Origin: Phycisphaerae bacterium
Lineage (GTDB): Bacteria > Planctomycetota > Phycisphaerae > WQYP01
Assembly (NCBI GenBank): GCA_013044065.1
Contig: JABEVA010000176.1
Span: 1-6,574 of the forward strand
Direction of reading: 5' to 3'
Length of the DNA stretch: 6,574 nt
In this document: one piece after another, positions 1-5,972 of the stretch
Layout of the letters: every line of letters begins with the position of its first letter
How positions within the stretch are numbered: position 1 is the first letter of the stretch
Notes under the pieces: generated by a model
The model's database searches: none
What the model was told of the DNA's origin: nothing
The model's input: only the letters and a program-made list of their open reading frames with translations
Position numbers and translations under genes: made by a program

Positions 1-1455
1 TGGGCTGTCAGAAACAGACAAGGAACGTTTTATCAGGCAGATGCAAACGGAGGTGCGGGAGGCATTATCGCGCGTAGCCGATGCCGTCAACGCGGCCCCG
101 GACGGGCAGTGGATTAGCGCTTCGGAGAAGCCAGTGCGTGATGTGATGGATGAGCTAAAGCACAAGGCATACGAAACAGCGGCGCAGATGCGGGTCGACT
201 CAAAAGAGTCGACTTTTTCCCCCTCCGAAGGAAGCATCGGGCGGGGTGTTGTACCATCGGGATCGCAAGGTAAGCTGCGGCGTATTAAGCGTCAGCGGTC
301 GCATTGATCTACAGCGTAGCCGCTGGCAGCAAGCTCGGTCCGATGCCGGGATGGCGACGGATTGTTTCAACCCCGTGCCGATAGACGCATTGCTCGGTAG
401 AGTGCAAGCCACGGTAAGTCTGGGGGTTCAAGAGCTGTGTTGTCGTCTGGGCGTGGCCGGGTATGGAACGCAGTGCGGAGAATTTATTTCGTGCTTCGGG
501 CCTGCGTCTGGGGGAAGAGTCGTTTCGCCAAAATTATAGACAGTGAGGGCAGGGCTATATTGGAAGCTGCACAGGCGGAAGAATTACCGATGAATTGGTT
601 TGCCAGGGATTGCCTGACCATCGATCCCACAGGGAAAAAAGTTTCCCGGGTGTATGTGAGTGCTGATGGGGTGATGGTTCCGGTGACGACACAGGCGGAA
701 AAGGACCAACGACGCCAAACGGTGGAGAAGCAGCGGCGTGAAAAGCAGCGGCGGAAAGGGATGAGGCGACGGAGACTTCCCGCGGTCAAGAAGGGAGCGG
801 ATCAACGTTACAAGCAGAGCTACCGGACGGTTATATACGGTCAGGACAAACAGAAGTACAAGCTGGTATCGGTGAGGCGTGGAAACCATGAATCCATGGG
901 GCCCCGCGATTCGCGTGTAGTGCGTCTTCCGGGGGTGCAGGAGAAACTCGGATTGGTGGACGGCGCGGTTTGCCTGCGAAGAAATTTGGAGGGCCTGACG
1001 CTGACCGCCGTGGGCTTGGACTTCTTTCACCTCTCGGAGCATGTGCATGGAGATTACCTGGAATGTGGTGCCCCGCACCAGCGGATGGAAACCCAGCATG
1101 GGTCTCAGACACGCTCTCGACGGTCAAGCATCAGGGATATTTAGCGTTTTGGGATAAGCTGGTTATCCGGCGGAATGGCCTGAGGGGGAGCCGCCGCAAA
1201 AAGGCCGACAAGCTCCTGCATTATCTGGCCCAGCGCGAGGATATGATTGAATACGACAAATTCATTGCAAAAGGCTGGGATATTGGCACAGGCCCCATGG
1301 AATCCATGTGCAAAGCCACGACCCGCCGCATCAATGGCCCCGGCATGCGATGGGATGCGGAAAATGCCGAATCCCTCATGGCCATGGAGGCCCTTTACCA
1401 AAGCCACCTCTGGGACGCTTGGTGGGCCCAAAAATACCGCCGAATCGCAGCTTAA
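1..1455 (+). pseudogene. Frameshifted DDE transposase, ISKra4-like, 5' end outside window
   Basis: This is the remnant of a transposase that would cut and join insertion-sequence ends. The protein can be followed through five frame segments: about 2-240, 246-455, 460-528, 530-1060 and 1060-1455. Landmarks in order are a helical N-terminal part (VRDVMDELKHKAYETA), a GRIDLQRSRW segment, SAENLFRASGLRLGEESF, then the catalytic part. Likely acidic catalytic residues are Asp at 665-667 (SADGVMVPV), Asp at 1019-1021 (LDFFHLSEHV; an alternative is Asp at 959-961) and Glu at 1300-1302 (GTGPMESMCK). The end, GPGMRWDAENAESLMAMEAL, matches the C-terminal signature I associate with ISKra4-type transposases. 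No stop codon interrupts the reconstructed path, only shifts. The frame is open at the left edge, so the true start lies upstream. It cannot make a full enzyme as written. The transposase call is firm; the exact family is from memory of motifs. Confidence 0.85.
194..218 (+). terminator. Terminator-like hairpin inside the transposase remnant
   Basis: A perfect 8-bp inverted repeat (gtcgactc / gagtcgac) with an AAAA loop is followed at once by five T's, the layout of a rho-independent terminator reading rightward. It lies in the coding part for MRVDSKESTF. It may be chance, because the encoded residues fit the expected transposase sequence there. If active, it would stop transcripts entering the transposase from outside. 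Confidence 0.4.
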
Positions 1456-1461
1456 CGACTT

Positions 1462-1476
1462 CCCGATAAAATCGGG
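1462..1476. repeat. Short inverted repeat at the probable right end of the insertion sequence
   Basis: The sequence cccgat-aaa-atcggg forms a perfect 6-bp stem with a 3-nt loop, seven bases after the transposase stop codon. A second small stem (agcac-tttct-gtgct) follows at 1495-1509. Such structures are common at or near insertion-sequence ends, and either could also end transposase transcription, although no T-run follows. Assignment as the element end is inference. Confidence 0.4.
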
Positions 1477-1618
1477 CACACCCAGCTGCGACAGAGCACT
1501 TTCTGTGCTAACCGGCGGTCATCAAAAGTTGACTTGGTGGGTGATGGGAATTGGTGGCAGTACTCGGCCAGCGGGATGGGAAGAAGTTCGCGCCGGTTCT
1601 TAGACAAGCGGGTGGGAG

Positions 1619-3166
1619 TCAGTGCTGGGCTGGGTTGGGGAGGAAATTGAGGACGCGCAAAGACGCCGGCAGCTTTTGGGAAACCTCCAGAAGATAATTG
1701 TTGCTGGCGGAGAAATTCAGGGCAAACCAGCAGCGCAAGGCCACGCGCAGAGCCGGCGGTTGAGTTTGGATCCAAAAATTAAAGGCCATTTCATGGGTGG
1801 GATTGGTGAGAGGAAAGATCCGGCCTGCAACCATAAAAACACATCGGCGGGGATGCCATTGCAAGACCCGCATGTGGGTCAGCCAGGAGGTGAACTGGTC
1901 AGGTGATGGACGGCGGGGCAGCGGCGGATGGAGTTGCACGTGCGTGTATAGTACTGGTTGCACGGCGCTGGGCGGCAGCAAGAGTTCCAGCGAACCGCTG
2001 CGGCGGTGCAGGTAGATGCGTGCGCGCAGCGCGAACCACTGCTGGGCCGAGGCCACTAACGGCAGCGGTGGGAGCGGCCCGTTATTGGTCAGGTGCAAAG
2101 TTTGGCCTCGGGGCGAACCGGCCAGATCAAGTTGGCTTATGCGGGCAAGGTCTCCGGGCACACGTTGGCTGATCCAGCGGCACTGGGCCAGAAATTGCGG
2201 CCCAGCCGGCGTTAGCCATAGGCTGGCGGAGGCGGCAAATAGCGCAAAGACCAGCACCAGGAGGCCCAGGCCCAGCAATGGACGGGGGCTTGCCAGTCGC
2301 GTGAGGAGAATCAGGATCAGTCCAACGGGAATACAAACCCAAACCAGGACGGTCCAGGCGTGGGGTGCGGCCAGCGGCGGCAGAGGCGTTTGGCCGAGCC
2401 TCCAGACCACCAGAGGAAGTTTGCGGGGTAAACCCGATTGGGAGGGAATTGTCCAAAAATCTTTAGAATGTTGCAGCGGCTTCCAGAGTACCGAAGGCAT
2501 TCGGGATTGAAACCGGCGCGGCGGCATGGTCCCGTGATAGATCAGCACGATGTTGGCTGAAAGAAGGGCCAACGCTCGCTGCAGGGGTATGCTGCGCAGA
2601 GCGTGGGCATTTAGCAGAAGATAGCGGCAAGCCGCCAAAGCCAAAACGGGGGTGTGCAGCAATTGCCGCTGGGAAATGGGCATGGCGGCGAGCACCAGCG
2701 GCGTAAAGGTGTTACCCAGGTTCGCCAGCCAATGGCGTGTTTGCGGCAAGGTGGCGATGGGGATCAAACCGTGGCCCGCTGGGAGACGGAAGACGGCAAT
2801 GGTTGCGCGCCAGGTTTGGCCTGCCGGGGTGGCAATGGTCAAACGCACCGGCCAGGAACCGGCGGATAAATCGTTGGGTTGCAAAAAGGGTAACGGGAAA
2901 AGGGCGGCTTGGCGGCGAGCTGAAATGGTGCGGATGATGGCCGGACCGCCGCGGCCATCACGGATACTGACGCGCCGGAGTTGGCCGCTGGTGGGCGGCA
3001 AAAAGACGCGCAGGCAAGCCCATTGTCCCGCCTGGGGCGCGATGGGGCAGGCCAAGCGGATGGTTGGACCATGGGCGGGGGCGGCGCGGCCGTGGCCGGC
3101 AGTAAGACCCAGCAGTATGGACAAGAGCACCACCGCGAGGCGGCGGCAGGTGAGAGGGAGGGGCAA
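1619..3166 (-). CDS. Uncharacterised exported/membrane protein, 515 aa, two central membrane helices
   Basis: The family is not recognised. Residues 1-30 look like a signal peptide: basic CRRL, hydrophobic AVVLLSILLGLTAG, and a possible cleavage site near RAAPA. Residues about 34-135 are rich in short beta-type strands, as in an extracytoplasmic beta-sandwich. Residues 145-260 are mixed. Two hydrophobic helices lie at about 270-291 (WTVLVWVCIPVGLILILL) and 297-318 (LLGLGLLVLVFALFAASA). The remaining 200 residues are again hydrophilic and strand-rich. The predicted form is a membrane hairpin with both large domains outside the cytoplasm. The start is TTG; no ATG or GTG occurs upstream before the in-frame stop at 3275-3277, and no clear ribosome binding site is seen. 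A later GTG (codon 12) would destroy the signal peptide. The gene follows rpsR by 131 bp on the same strand and converges with the transposase remnant. The long open frame and coherent signal and helix pattern support a real gene. Confidence 0.75.
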   Translation of the reverse strand: MPLPLTCRRLAVVLLSILLGLTAGHGRAAPAHGPTIRLACPIAPQAGQWACLRVFLPPTSGQLRRVSIRDGRGGPAIIRTISARRQAALFPLPFLQPNDLSAGSWPVRLTIATPAGQTWRATIAVFRLPAGHGLIPIATLPQTRHWLANLGNTFTPLVLAAMPISQRQLLHTPVLALAACRYLLLNAHALRSIPLQRALALLSANIVLIYHGTMPPRRFQSRMPSVLWKPLQHSKDFWTIPSQSGLPRKLPLVVWRLGQTPLPPLAAPHAWTVLVWVCIPVGLILILLTRLASPRPLLGLGLLVLVFALFAASASLWLTPAGPQFLAQCRWISQRVPGDLARISQLDLAGSPRGQTLHLTNNGPLPPLPLVASAQQWFALRARIYLHRRSGSLELLLPPSAVQPVLYTHVQLHPPLPRRPSPDQFTSWLTHMRVLQWHPRRCVFMVAGRIFPLTNPTHEMAFNFWIQTQPPALRVALRCWFALNFSASNNYLLEVSQKLPASLRVLNFLPNPAQH

Positions 3167-3278
3167 AGGGGAAAGTTGGTGTGCGGCGTTAATAGGATGG
3201 CACTCCGTAGGGCCACGCCATGACGGTGGACGAGCGTCAAAGCGAAGATCAAGTCGGAGCCTGCGCAGAGTGCCCTAA

Positions 3279-3294
3279 CGGCCAAACCGGGCCG
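3279..3294 (-). terminator. Weak hairpin just after rpsR
   Basis: Three bases after the rpsR stop codon is a 5-bp GC stem (CGGCC / GGCCG) with a 6-nt loop. There is no following U-run, so it is a poor intrinsic terminator. It might weaken, but not block, read-through into the downstream 515-aa gene. Confidence 0.25.
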
Positions 3295-3297
3295 GTG

Positions 3298-3600
3298 TTA
3301 CTGCATGGTGGATCCGACATAAGGCAGCAGGCCCAGAAATCTGGCCCGTTTGATGGCGTCGGTAATCATGCGTTGTTCGAAGGCGGCAGCGCCGTTACGG
3401 GTGCGGGAAAGAATTTTTCCGTTGAGGGAAAGCATCTTTTTTAAGGATTCCACATCCTTATAATCCACATAAACCTTGCCCAGGCTGCTGGTTTTAGCCA
3501 CGCGCACGCGGGGACGTGAAAACGCTTGAAACCGCGGTTTACGAGGGGCTGGTTTTCCGGATTTTCCAGAGGTCCGGCTATTGGTTCTGCGAGGGGGCAT
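3298..3600 (-). CDS. rpsR: 30S ribosomal protein bS18
   Basis: bS18 is a small-subunit ribosomal protein that sits on the platform with bS6 and binds 16S rRNA. The conserved core is plain: YVDYKDVESLKKML, NGKILSRTRNG, then the C-terminal helix TDAIKRARFLGLLPYV. The protein is 100 aa from the ATG at 3600. The family is often about 75 aa; the extra length is a basic, Arg/Lys/Pro-rich N-terminal tail of roughly 40 residues. An in-frame GTG lies two codons upstream at 3606, but AAAGG at 3606-3610 sits five bases before the ATG, so the ATG is preferred. The gene follows the ferredoxin gene by 23 bp and is probably co-transcribed with it. It is not next to rpsF, ssb or rplI, the usual partners, at least within this window. 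Confidence 0.96.
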   Translation of the reverse strand: MPPRRTNSRTSGKSGKPAPRKPRFQAFSRPRVRVAKTSSLGKVYVDYKDVESLKKMLSLNGKILSRTRNGAAAFEQRMITDAIKRARFLGLLPYVGSTMQ

Positions 3601-3603
3601 AGG

Positions 3604-3610
3604 CACCTTT
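3604..3610 (-). promoter_or_regulatory. Ribosome binding site deciding the rpsR start
   Basis: On the minus strand AAAGGTG lies just before the ATG at 3600, with AAAGG five bases away. It overlaps the alternative GTG codon at 3606, which makes that earlier start unlikely. Confidence 0.6.
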
Positions 3611-3623
3611 CATAAGAGGGGAA

Positions 3624-3887
3624 TTATTTTTTCTGGTAATGGGCGGCGTTGATTTCGATGTACTTTTTCCATTCCGCCGGCACATCATCCACGGGGAAAA
3701 TGGCCTTCACGGGACATTCATCCACACACAACCCGCAATCAATGCAGGTGTCGGGGTCGATATACAACTGGGTAACCGGACCAAATTCGGTTTCATCCTT
3801 GCGGGGATGAATACAATCGACCGGACACACCGCCACACAAGCAGTGTCTTTAGTACCAATGCACGGTTCGGCAATTACATGGGGCAT
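3624..3887 (-). CDS. fdxA: Seven-iron ferredoxin ([3Fe-4S][4Fe-4S])
   Basis: A small cytoplasmic electron carrier of 87 aa with two iron-sulfur clusters. Cysteines are at 9, 17, 21, 25, 48, 51, 54 and 58. The first motif reads C-IGTKDTA-C-VAV-C-PVD-C; position 12, where an eight-iron ferredoxin would have the second Cys of CxxC, is Thr. By comparison with Azotobacter ferredoxin I, Cys9, 17 and 58 would hold a [3Fe-4S] cluster, Cys21, 48, 51 and 54 a [4Fe-4S] cluster, and Cys25 would be free. The opening MPHVIAEPCIG and the tail with VPAEWKKYIE are typical of the short bacterial seven-iron group. The start is ATG, with GGAG about ten bases upstream. The redox partner is not visible. The neighbour downstream is rpsR. 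The cluster type is inferred from residue positions only. Confidence 0.93.
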   Translation of the reverse strand: MPHVIAEPCIGTKDTACVAVCPVDCIHPRKDETEFGPVTQLYIDPDTCIDCGLCVDECPVKAIFPVDDVPAEWKKYIEINAAHYQKK

Positions 3888-3982
3888 ACGAGTTTAACTC
3901 CATTCGTCTATCCGGGGACATCCGCTGCCTGCGGGATTCGCCGTCATCCTGCGGACAGCTTTCCGGTTCCCCGAAACCACTT

Positions 3983-4011
3983 ATTATAAACAATGGGGCG
4001 GGAGATGCAAA
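3983..4011 (-). promoter_or_regulatory. Sigma70-like promoter for ferredoxin-rpsR
   Basis: On the minus strand, TTTGCA (4006-4011) and a perfect TATAAT (3983-3988) are 17 bases apart. Transcription would start near 3976 and leave a leader of about 90 nt before the ferredoxin ATG. It lies in the gap after the 496-aa gene, as expected for a new transcription unit. No operator-like palindrome was seen over it. Confidence 0.55.
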
Positions 4012-4098
4012 CAAGTGGCCGGGGAGTGTGCAATTTCAGGGCATTCATCACCCCGGGGCTTGGCGGCCGGACGTGTTGGCGCGCGCGGCGTTTTGACA

Positions 4099-5589
4099 TC
4101 AGTGGGAACTTTTGAACCTGGCCACCCGGTCGCGCACAATCCTCTCGCCGGTGGCGGGAAGCTGGCTTAGTGCCCGACGGTACCAATATACCGCGCGCAA
4201 TTGGATATTGATTTTCATCAGGCCGTGATAGCCGCGGGCCAGCGTCCACCACTGGTTTCCCAGGACGATTTGACGTTGGGGGTGATGTGGATCTGAGAGA
4301 TCCGCTTTAGCGGCCCGGCGCACGCCGACCACCGCACTATGCCGCAGGTATCGTAAGCCGGTTGTCCAGCGGCCGCCCAGAAAGCAGGTGTATTCGCCCA
4401 CCACCTGGTTGGCCGCGGGGTCGCCGGGCCTTTTGGCAATGACGGCCATCGCGGCGATATCGCGTCGGTGCATCAGCCGGGTTTGCAGCAGTAGCGACTT
4501 AAAACCCTCGGACAGACGCTGCAACCGCGGATCGCCAATGCGATGCACCGCCCGGCGGGCTGCGGTCATAAACGCTATGGCCTGGCGGTAGTGGTCTGCC
4601 CCAAGCAGGCGACTGAAATCCGTTTGGACATTCCCGATGGCTTGGCGATAAATGACCACCGCACGCAGGCGCACCAGCGGCGCAAACGCCCGGACATGGT
4701 GAGTCTTCGGCAGGTTCCACCATAGGTTGCCTAGTTGGACCTCATCGGTGGCGTTGGGCGCTTTAAGAGCATTCAATCGGGCTATTTTGGCCAGCGTGTG
4801 ATAGCCGGAACTTTTGGCGGCGGCGTTTGCCAGCGTGGCGGCGCGGGGTTGGCGGGACATTACCCAATCGTAAACGGCGACGCGAGCCAATGTTTCCGCG
4901 TTGTGCGGGTGTTGTTGAAGAAAGGCCAGATCGGCCAAATGCTGTTTGTACGCGGCCTGCAGCATTACCAGTTGCCGCGATCGCGGAGGTATGACCTGCA
5001 AATACCAGGCATTTTGCACCGTCCGGGCACAGCGAAACGCTACCGCCAGAAGCGACCTCGCCGAGGTAAAGGCGTGGGCCGCAATAGCCTCGTGTCCCCA
5101 TCGGTAGGAGCATTTCATGAGAAATTGACACGACCAGCGATCCTGCAAGTTCGGCAATGCCAGCCGCGTAGCCTTGGCCAGGAGCCTCCAGCGATTCACT
5201 TTGTAATTGCGACAAAGCGCCTGCGCCGGGGCCGTAATCATGCCAGGAACACCTTTGCGGGCGGCGAGTTGCCAGCACAAGGTTAGGGCGACATAGGCTC
5301 TGGCGGCATGTTTATGGTTGGAGTTGACGTATTTATTGAAAAGAGAATTCATAAATTCAAAGGTGTGGTTGCTATCCAGCCGCCCATATTTGAGCCGAAA
5401 AAGACGTGAAAAGTACTGCCGGGCTGCCGCTTGGGCGCTGGCCGATGGAATGGGCACGGGGTTGACCGGAGTCCACGGACTGAACTCTTGGAGTGCGGTT
5501 TGGGCCGGTGGCGCACAGGCCGCCCAAGGGTTCGACAGGAATACCACCACAAGGAAAACCGCCAACAGACTTGCGGAGTTCTTACGCAT
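4099..5589 (-). CDS. Secreted helical repeat protein with two LGNxWW modules, 496 aa
   Basis: From the ATG at 5589 the protein begins with a clear signal peptide: MRKN, then hydrophobic SLLAVFLVVVFLS, ending near WAACA. The mature part is mostly alpha-helical and rich in Ala, Arg and Leu. Two related stretches each run from LGN-x-WW to a Tyr-Arg-Gln/Arg-Ala motif: residues about 285-318 (QLGNLWWNL...VIYRQAI) and 442-476 (VLGNQWWTLARG...VYWYRRAL). Before the second is GDPAANQVVGEYTCFLGGRW. This module, as I recall it, is common in planctomycete exported proteins, where it often precedes lectin-like or formylglycine-type domains; here it ends the protein. No catalytic domain is seen. A GTG at 5601 is possible as a start, but GGAG (5596-5599) sits six bases before the ATG and fits the signal peptide better. 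It is likely exported; the function is unknown. Confidence 0.85.
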   Translation of the reverse strand: MRKNSASLLAVFLVVVFLSNPWAACAPPAQTALQEFSPWTPVNPVPIPSASAQAAARQYFSRLFRLKYGRLDSNHTFEFMNSLFNKYVNSNHKHAARAYVALTLCWQLAARKGVPGMITAPAQALCRNYKVNRWRLLAKATRLALPNLQDRWSCQFLMKCSYRWGHEAIAAHAFTSARSLLAVAFRCARTVQNAWYLQVIPPRSRQLVMLQAAYKQHLADLAFLQQHPHNAETLARVAVYDWVMSRQPRAATLANAAAKSSGYHTLAKIARLNALKAPNATDEVQLGNLWWNLPKTHHVRAFAPLVRLRAVVIYRQAIGNVQTDFSRLLGADHYRQAIAFMTAARRAVHRIGDPRLQRLSEGFKSLLLQTRLMHRRDIAAMAVIAKRPGDPAANQVVGEYTCFLGGRWTTGLRYLRHSAVVGVRRAAKADLSDPHHPQRQIVLGNQWWTLARGYHGLMKINIQLRAVYWYRRALSQLPATGERIVRDRVARFKSSH

Positions 5590-5591
5590 CA

Positions 5592-5631
5592 GGTGCTCCA
5601 CAGTGCTTAATAGTGCTCCACGAGCGCTCCC
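5592..5631. repeat. Short decamer-like repeats in the leader of the 496-aa gene
   Basis: On the plus strand four adjoining 10-bp blocks read ggtgctccac, agtgcttaat, agtgctccac and gagcgctccc. The first and third share nine of ten bases; the others are partial matches. On the mRNA this gives two copies of GUGGAGCAC 20 bases apart, the nearer holding the ribosome binding site. Confidence 0.55.
5596..5599 (-). promoter_or_regulatory. Ribosome binding site of the 496-aa gene
   Basis: GGAG on the minus strand lies six bases before the ATG at 5589 and supports this start over the GTG at 5601, which overlaps the site. A second copy of the same GTGGAGCAC block lies 20 bp upstream at 5613-5621. Confidence 0.6.
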
Positions 5632-5689
5632 CGGCCCACCGTCTCACCCCCTTAGAGAAGTCAGCAAACCAAACAACACCGACCCCCGG

Positions 5690-5718
5690 TTTATACCATG
5701 CCCGGACGAAAACGACAA
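5690..5718 (-). promoter_or_regulatory. Sigma70-like promoter for the 496-aa gene
   Basis: On the minus strand, TTGTCG (5713-5718) and TATAAA (5690-5695) are separated by 17 bases. Transcription would begin near 5683, giving a leader of about 94 nt. It is the best match I see in the gap, and a near-palindrome covers its -35 box. Confidence 0.5.
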
Positions 5719-5729
5719 ACGTTTATCGT
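5712..5729. promoter_or_regulatory. Operator-like 18-bp palindrome with AAACGTTT core
   Basis: ACGACAAAC|GTTTATCGT is an inverted repeat matching at eight of nine pairs, centred on CG with no spacer. A central CG within AANCGNTT is typical of LacI-family operators. It includes all six bases of the predicted -35 box, so a bound repressor would block the promoter. No regulator gene is in the window, so the binding protein is unknown. Confidence 0.45.
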
Positions 5730-5817
5730 ATCAAATGAGTCTGAGAACAGGCCGATTCCCAGGTTAGCCATGACGGCGCTTGAGATTGCCAATCGCCGGC
5801 CCTCACCAGACTTAAAA

Positions 5818-5865
5818 GGTGACATTTCTATCCCGGCTAAGCGGTGACAATTCTACTTCTTGACA
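5818..5865. mobile_element. Possible insertion-sequence end remnant with direct repeats
   Basis: The plus strand has ggtgacatttctat (5818-5831) and, 25 bp later, ggtgacaattctac (5843-5856), matching at 12 of 14 positions, followed by a third related ttgaca at 5860-5865. Multiple short repeats of the form gtgacaWttcta followed by TTGACA resemble the ends of some insertion sequences that carry several transposase-binding sites, such as IS21-type elements. No transposase coding is left beside it, and the family is not certain. Confidence 0.4.
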
Positions 5866-5886
5866 ACAGTGGGGCGACCACGGCCT

Positions 5887-5926
5887 TGATGCGGTTGACG
5901 CTCTAAAATCCGCCGTAACCGCATCA
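5887..5926. repeat. 10-bp perfect inverted repeat with 20-bp spacer
   Basis: TGATGCGGTT (5887-5896) and AACCGCATCA (5917-5926) are exact reverse complements. The 20-bp spacer contains an AT-rich ctctaaaatc. The stem could fold in RNA or bind a dimeric protein. No T-run follows on either strand, so it is not a standard terminator. It adjoins the presumed insertion-sequence end. Confidence 0.5.
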
Positions 5927-5942
5927 CACTGCAATTCATCGA

Positions 5943-5968
5943 CCAGATTCGCCGGAAGTGGAATCTGG
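5943..5968 (-). terminator. Hairpin just after mutS
   Basis: Four bases after the mutS stop, an exact 8-bp inverted repeat (CCAGATTC / GAATCTGG) surrounds a 10-nt loop. The position suggests a role in ending or stabilising the mutS mRNA. The stem is only half GC and no U-run follows, so it is a weak intrinsic terminator at best. Confidence 0.4.
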
Positions 5969-5972
5969 GATG

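Larger units (their letters stand above)
1..1481 (+). mobile_element. Partial insertion sequence (ISKra4-like), right end only
   Basis: The element is defined by the degenerate transposase gene plus a short non-coding tail. The left end is outside the window. The right boundary is a guess. The tail after the transposase stop holds a hairpin and then a GC-rich stretch which, read from the other strand, begins GGGTGTGCCCGATTTTATCG; this could be a terminal inverted repeat. Without the left end neither the repeat nor a target duplication can be verified. The true edge could lie anywhere between the transposase stop and the start of the converging gene's 3' end at 1619. Confidence 0.5.
5590..5972. 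other. 383-bp gene-free region between mutS and the 496-aa gene
   Basis: No convincing gene was found here; the small plus-strand frames lack family motifs or binding sites. From right to left the region holds a hairpin just after mutS, a 10-bp inverted repeat (5887-5926), insertion-sequence-like direct repeats (5818-5865), an operator-like palindrome over a promoter (5690-5729), and decamer repeats in the leader. The base composition is less GC-rich in 5690-5870 than in the neighbouring genes. Confidence 0.7.

Noticed and set aside
881..900. Palindrome-like ccatg-aatc-catgg in the transposase
   Set aside because: It is short and explained by codons for the conserved Gly-Asn-His-Glu region; likely chance.
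584..1127. Overlapping minus-strand frames opposite the transposase remnant
   Set aside because: They run antisense to clear transposase motifs, show no family motif, and are explained by GC-rich third positions.
1903..2510. Plus-strand frames inside the 515-aa gene
   Set aside because: The minus frame gives a signal peptide and membrane helices; the plus frames are Arg/Gly-rich shadows.
3189..3221. Ten-codon minus-strand frame (ATG to TAA) just before the 515-aa TTG start
   Set aside because: It could be a leader peptide, but there is no ribosome binding site and no regulatory codon pattern.
2652..3278. 208-codon plus-strand frame
   Set aside because: It is antisense to the signal-peptide end of the 515-aa gene, with a composition typical of a shadow frame.
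4735..5286. Long frames on both strands within the 496-aa gene
   Set aside because: They overlap a frame with a clear signal peptide and repeated modules; no independent support.
5493..5767. Plus-strand frames crossing the start of the 496-aa gene into the gap
   Set aside because: They run antisense through the signal peptide and across the promoter, and have no motif or binding site.
5590..5972. CRISPR array, tRNA or riboswitch in the gap
   Set aside because: The repeats are only two or three degenerate units at unequal spacing, and no tRNA or known aptamer landmarks were seen.
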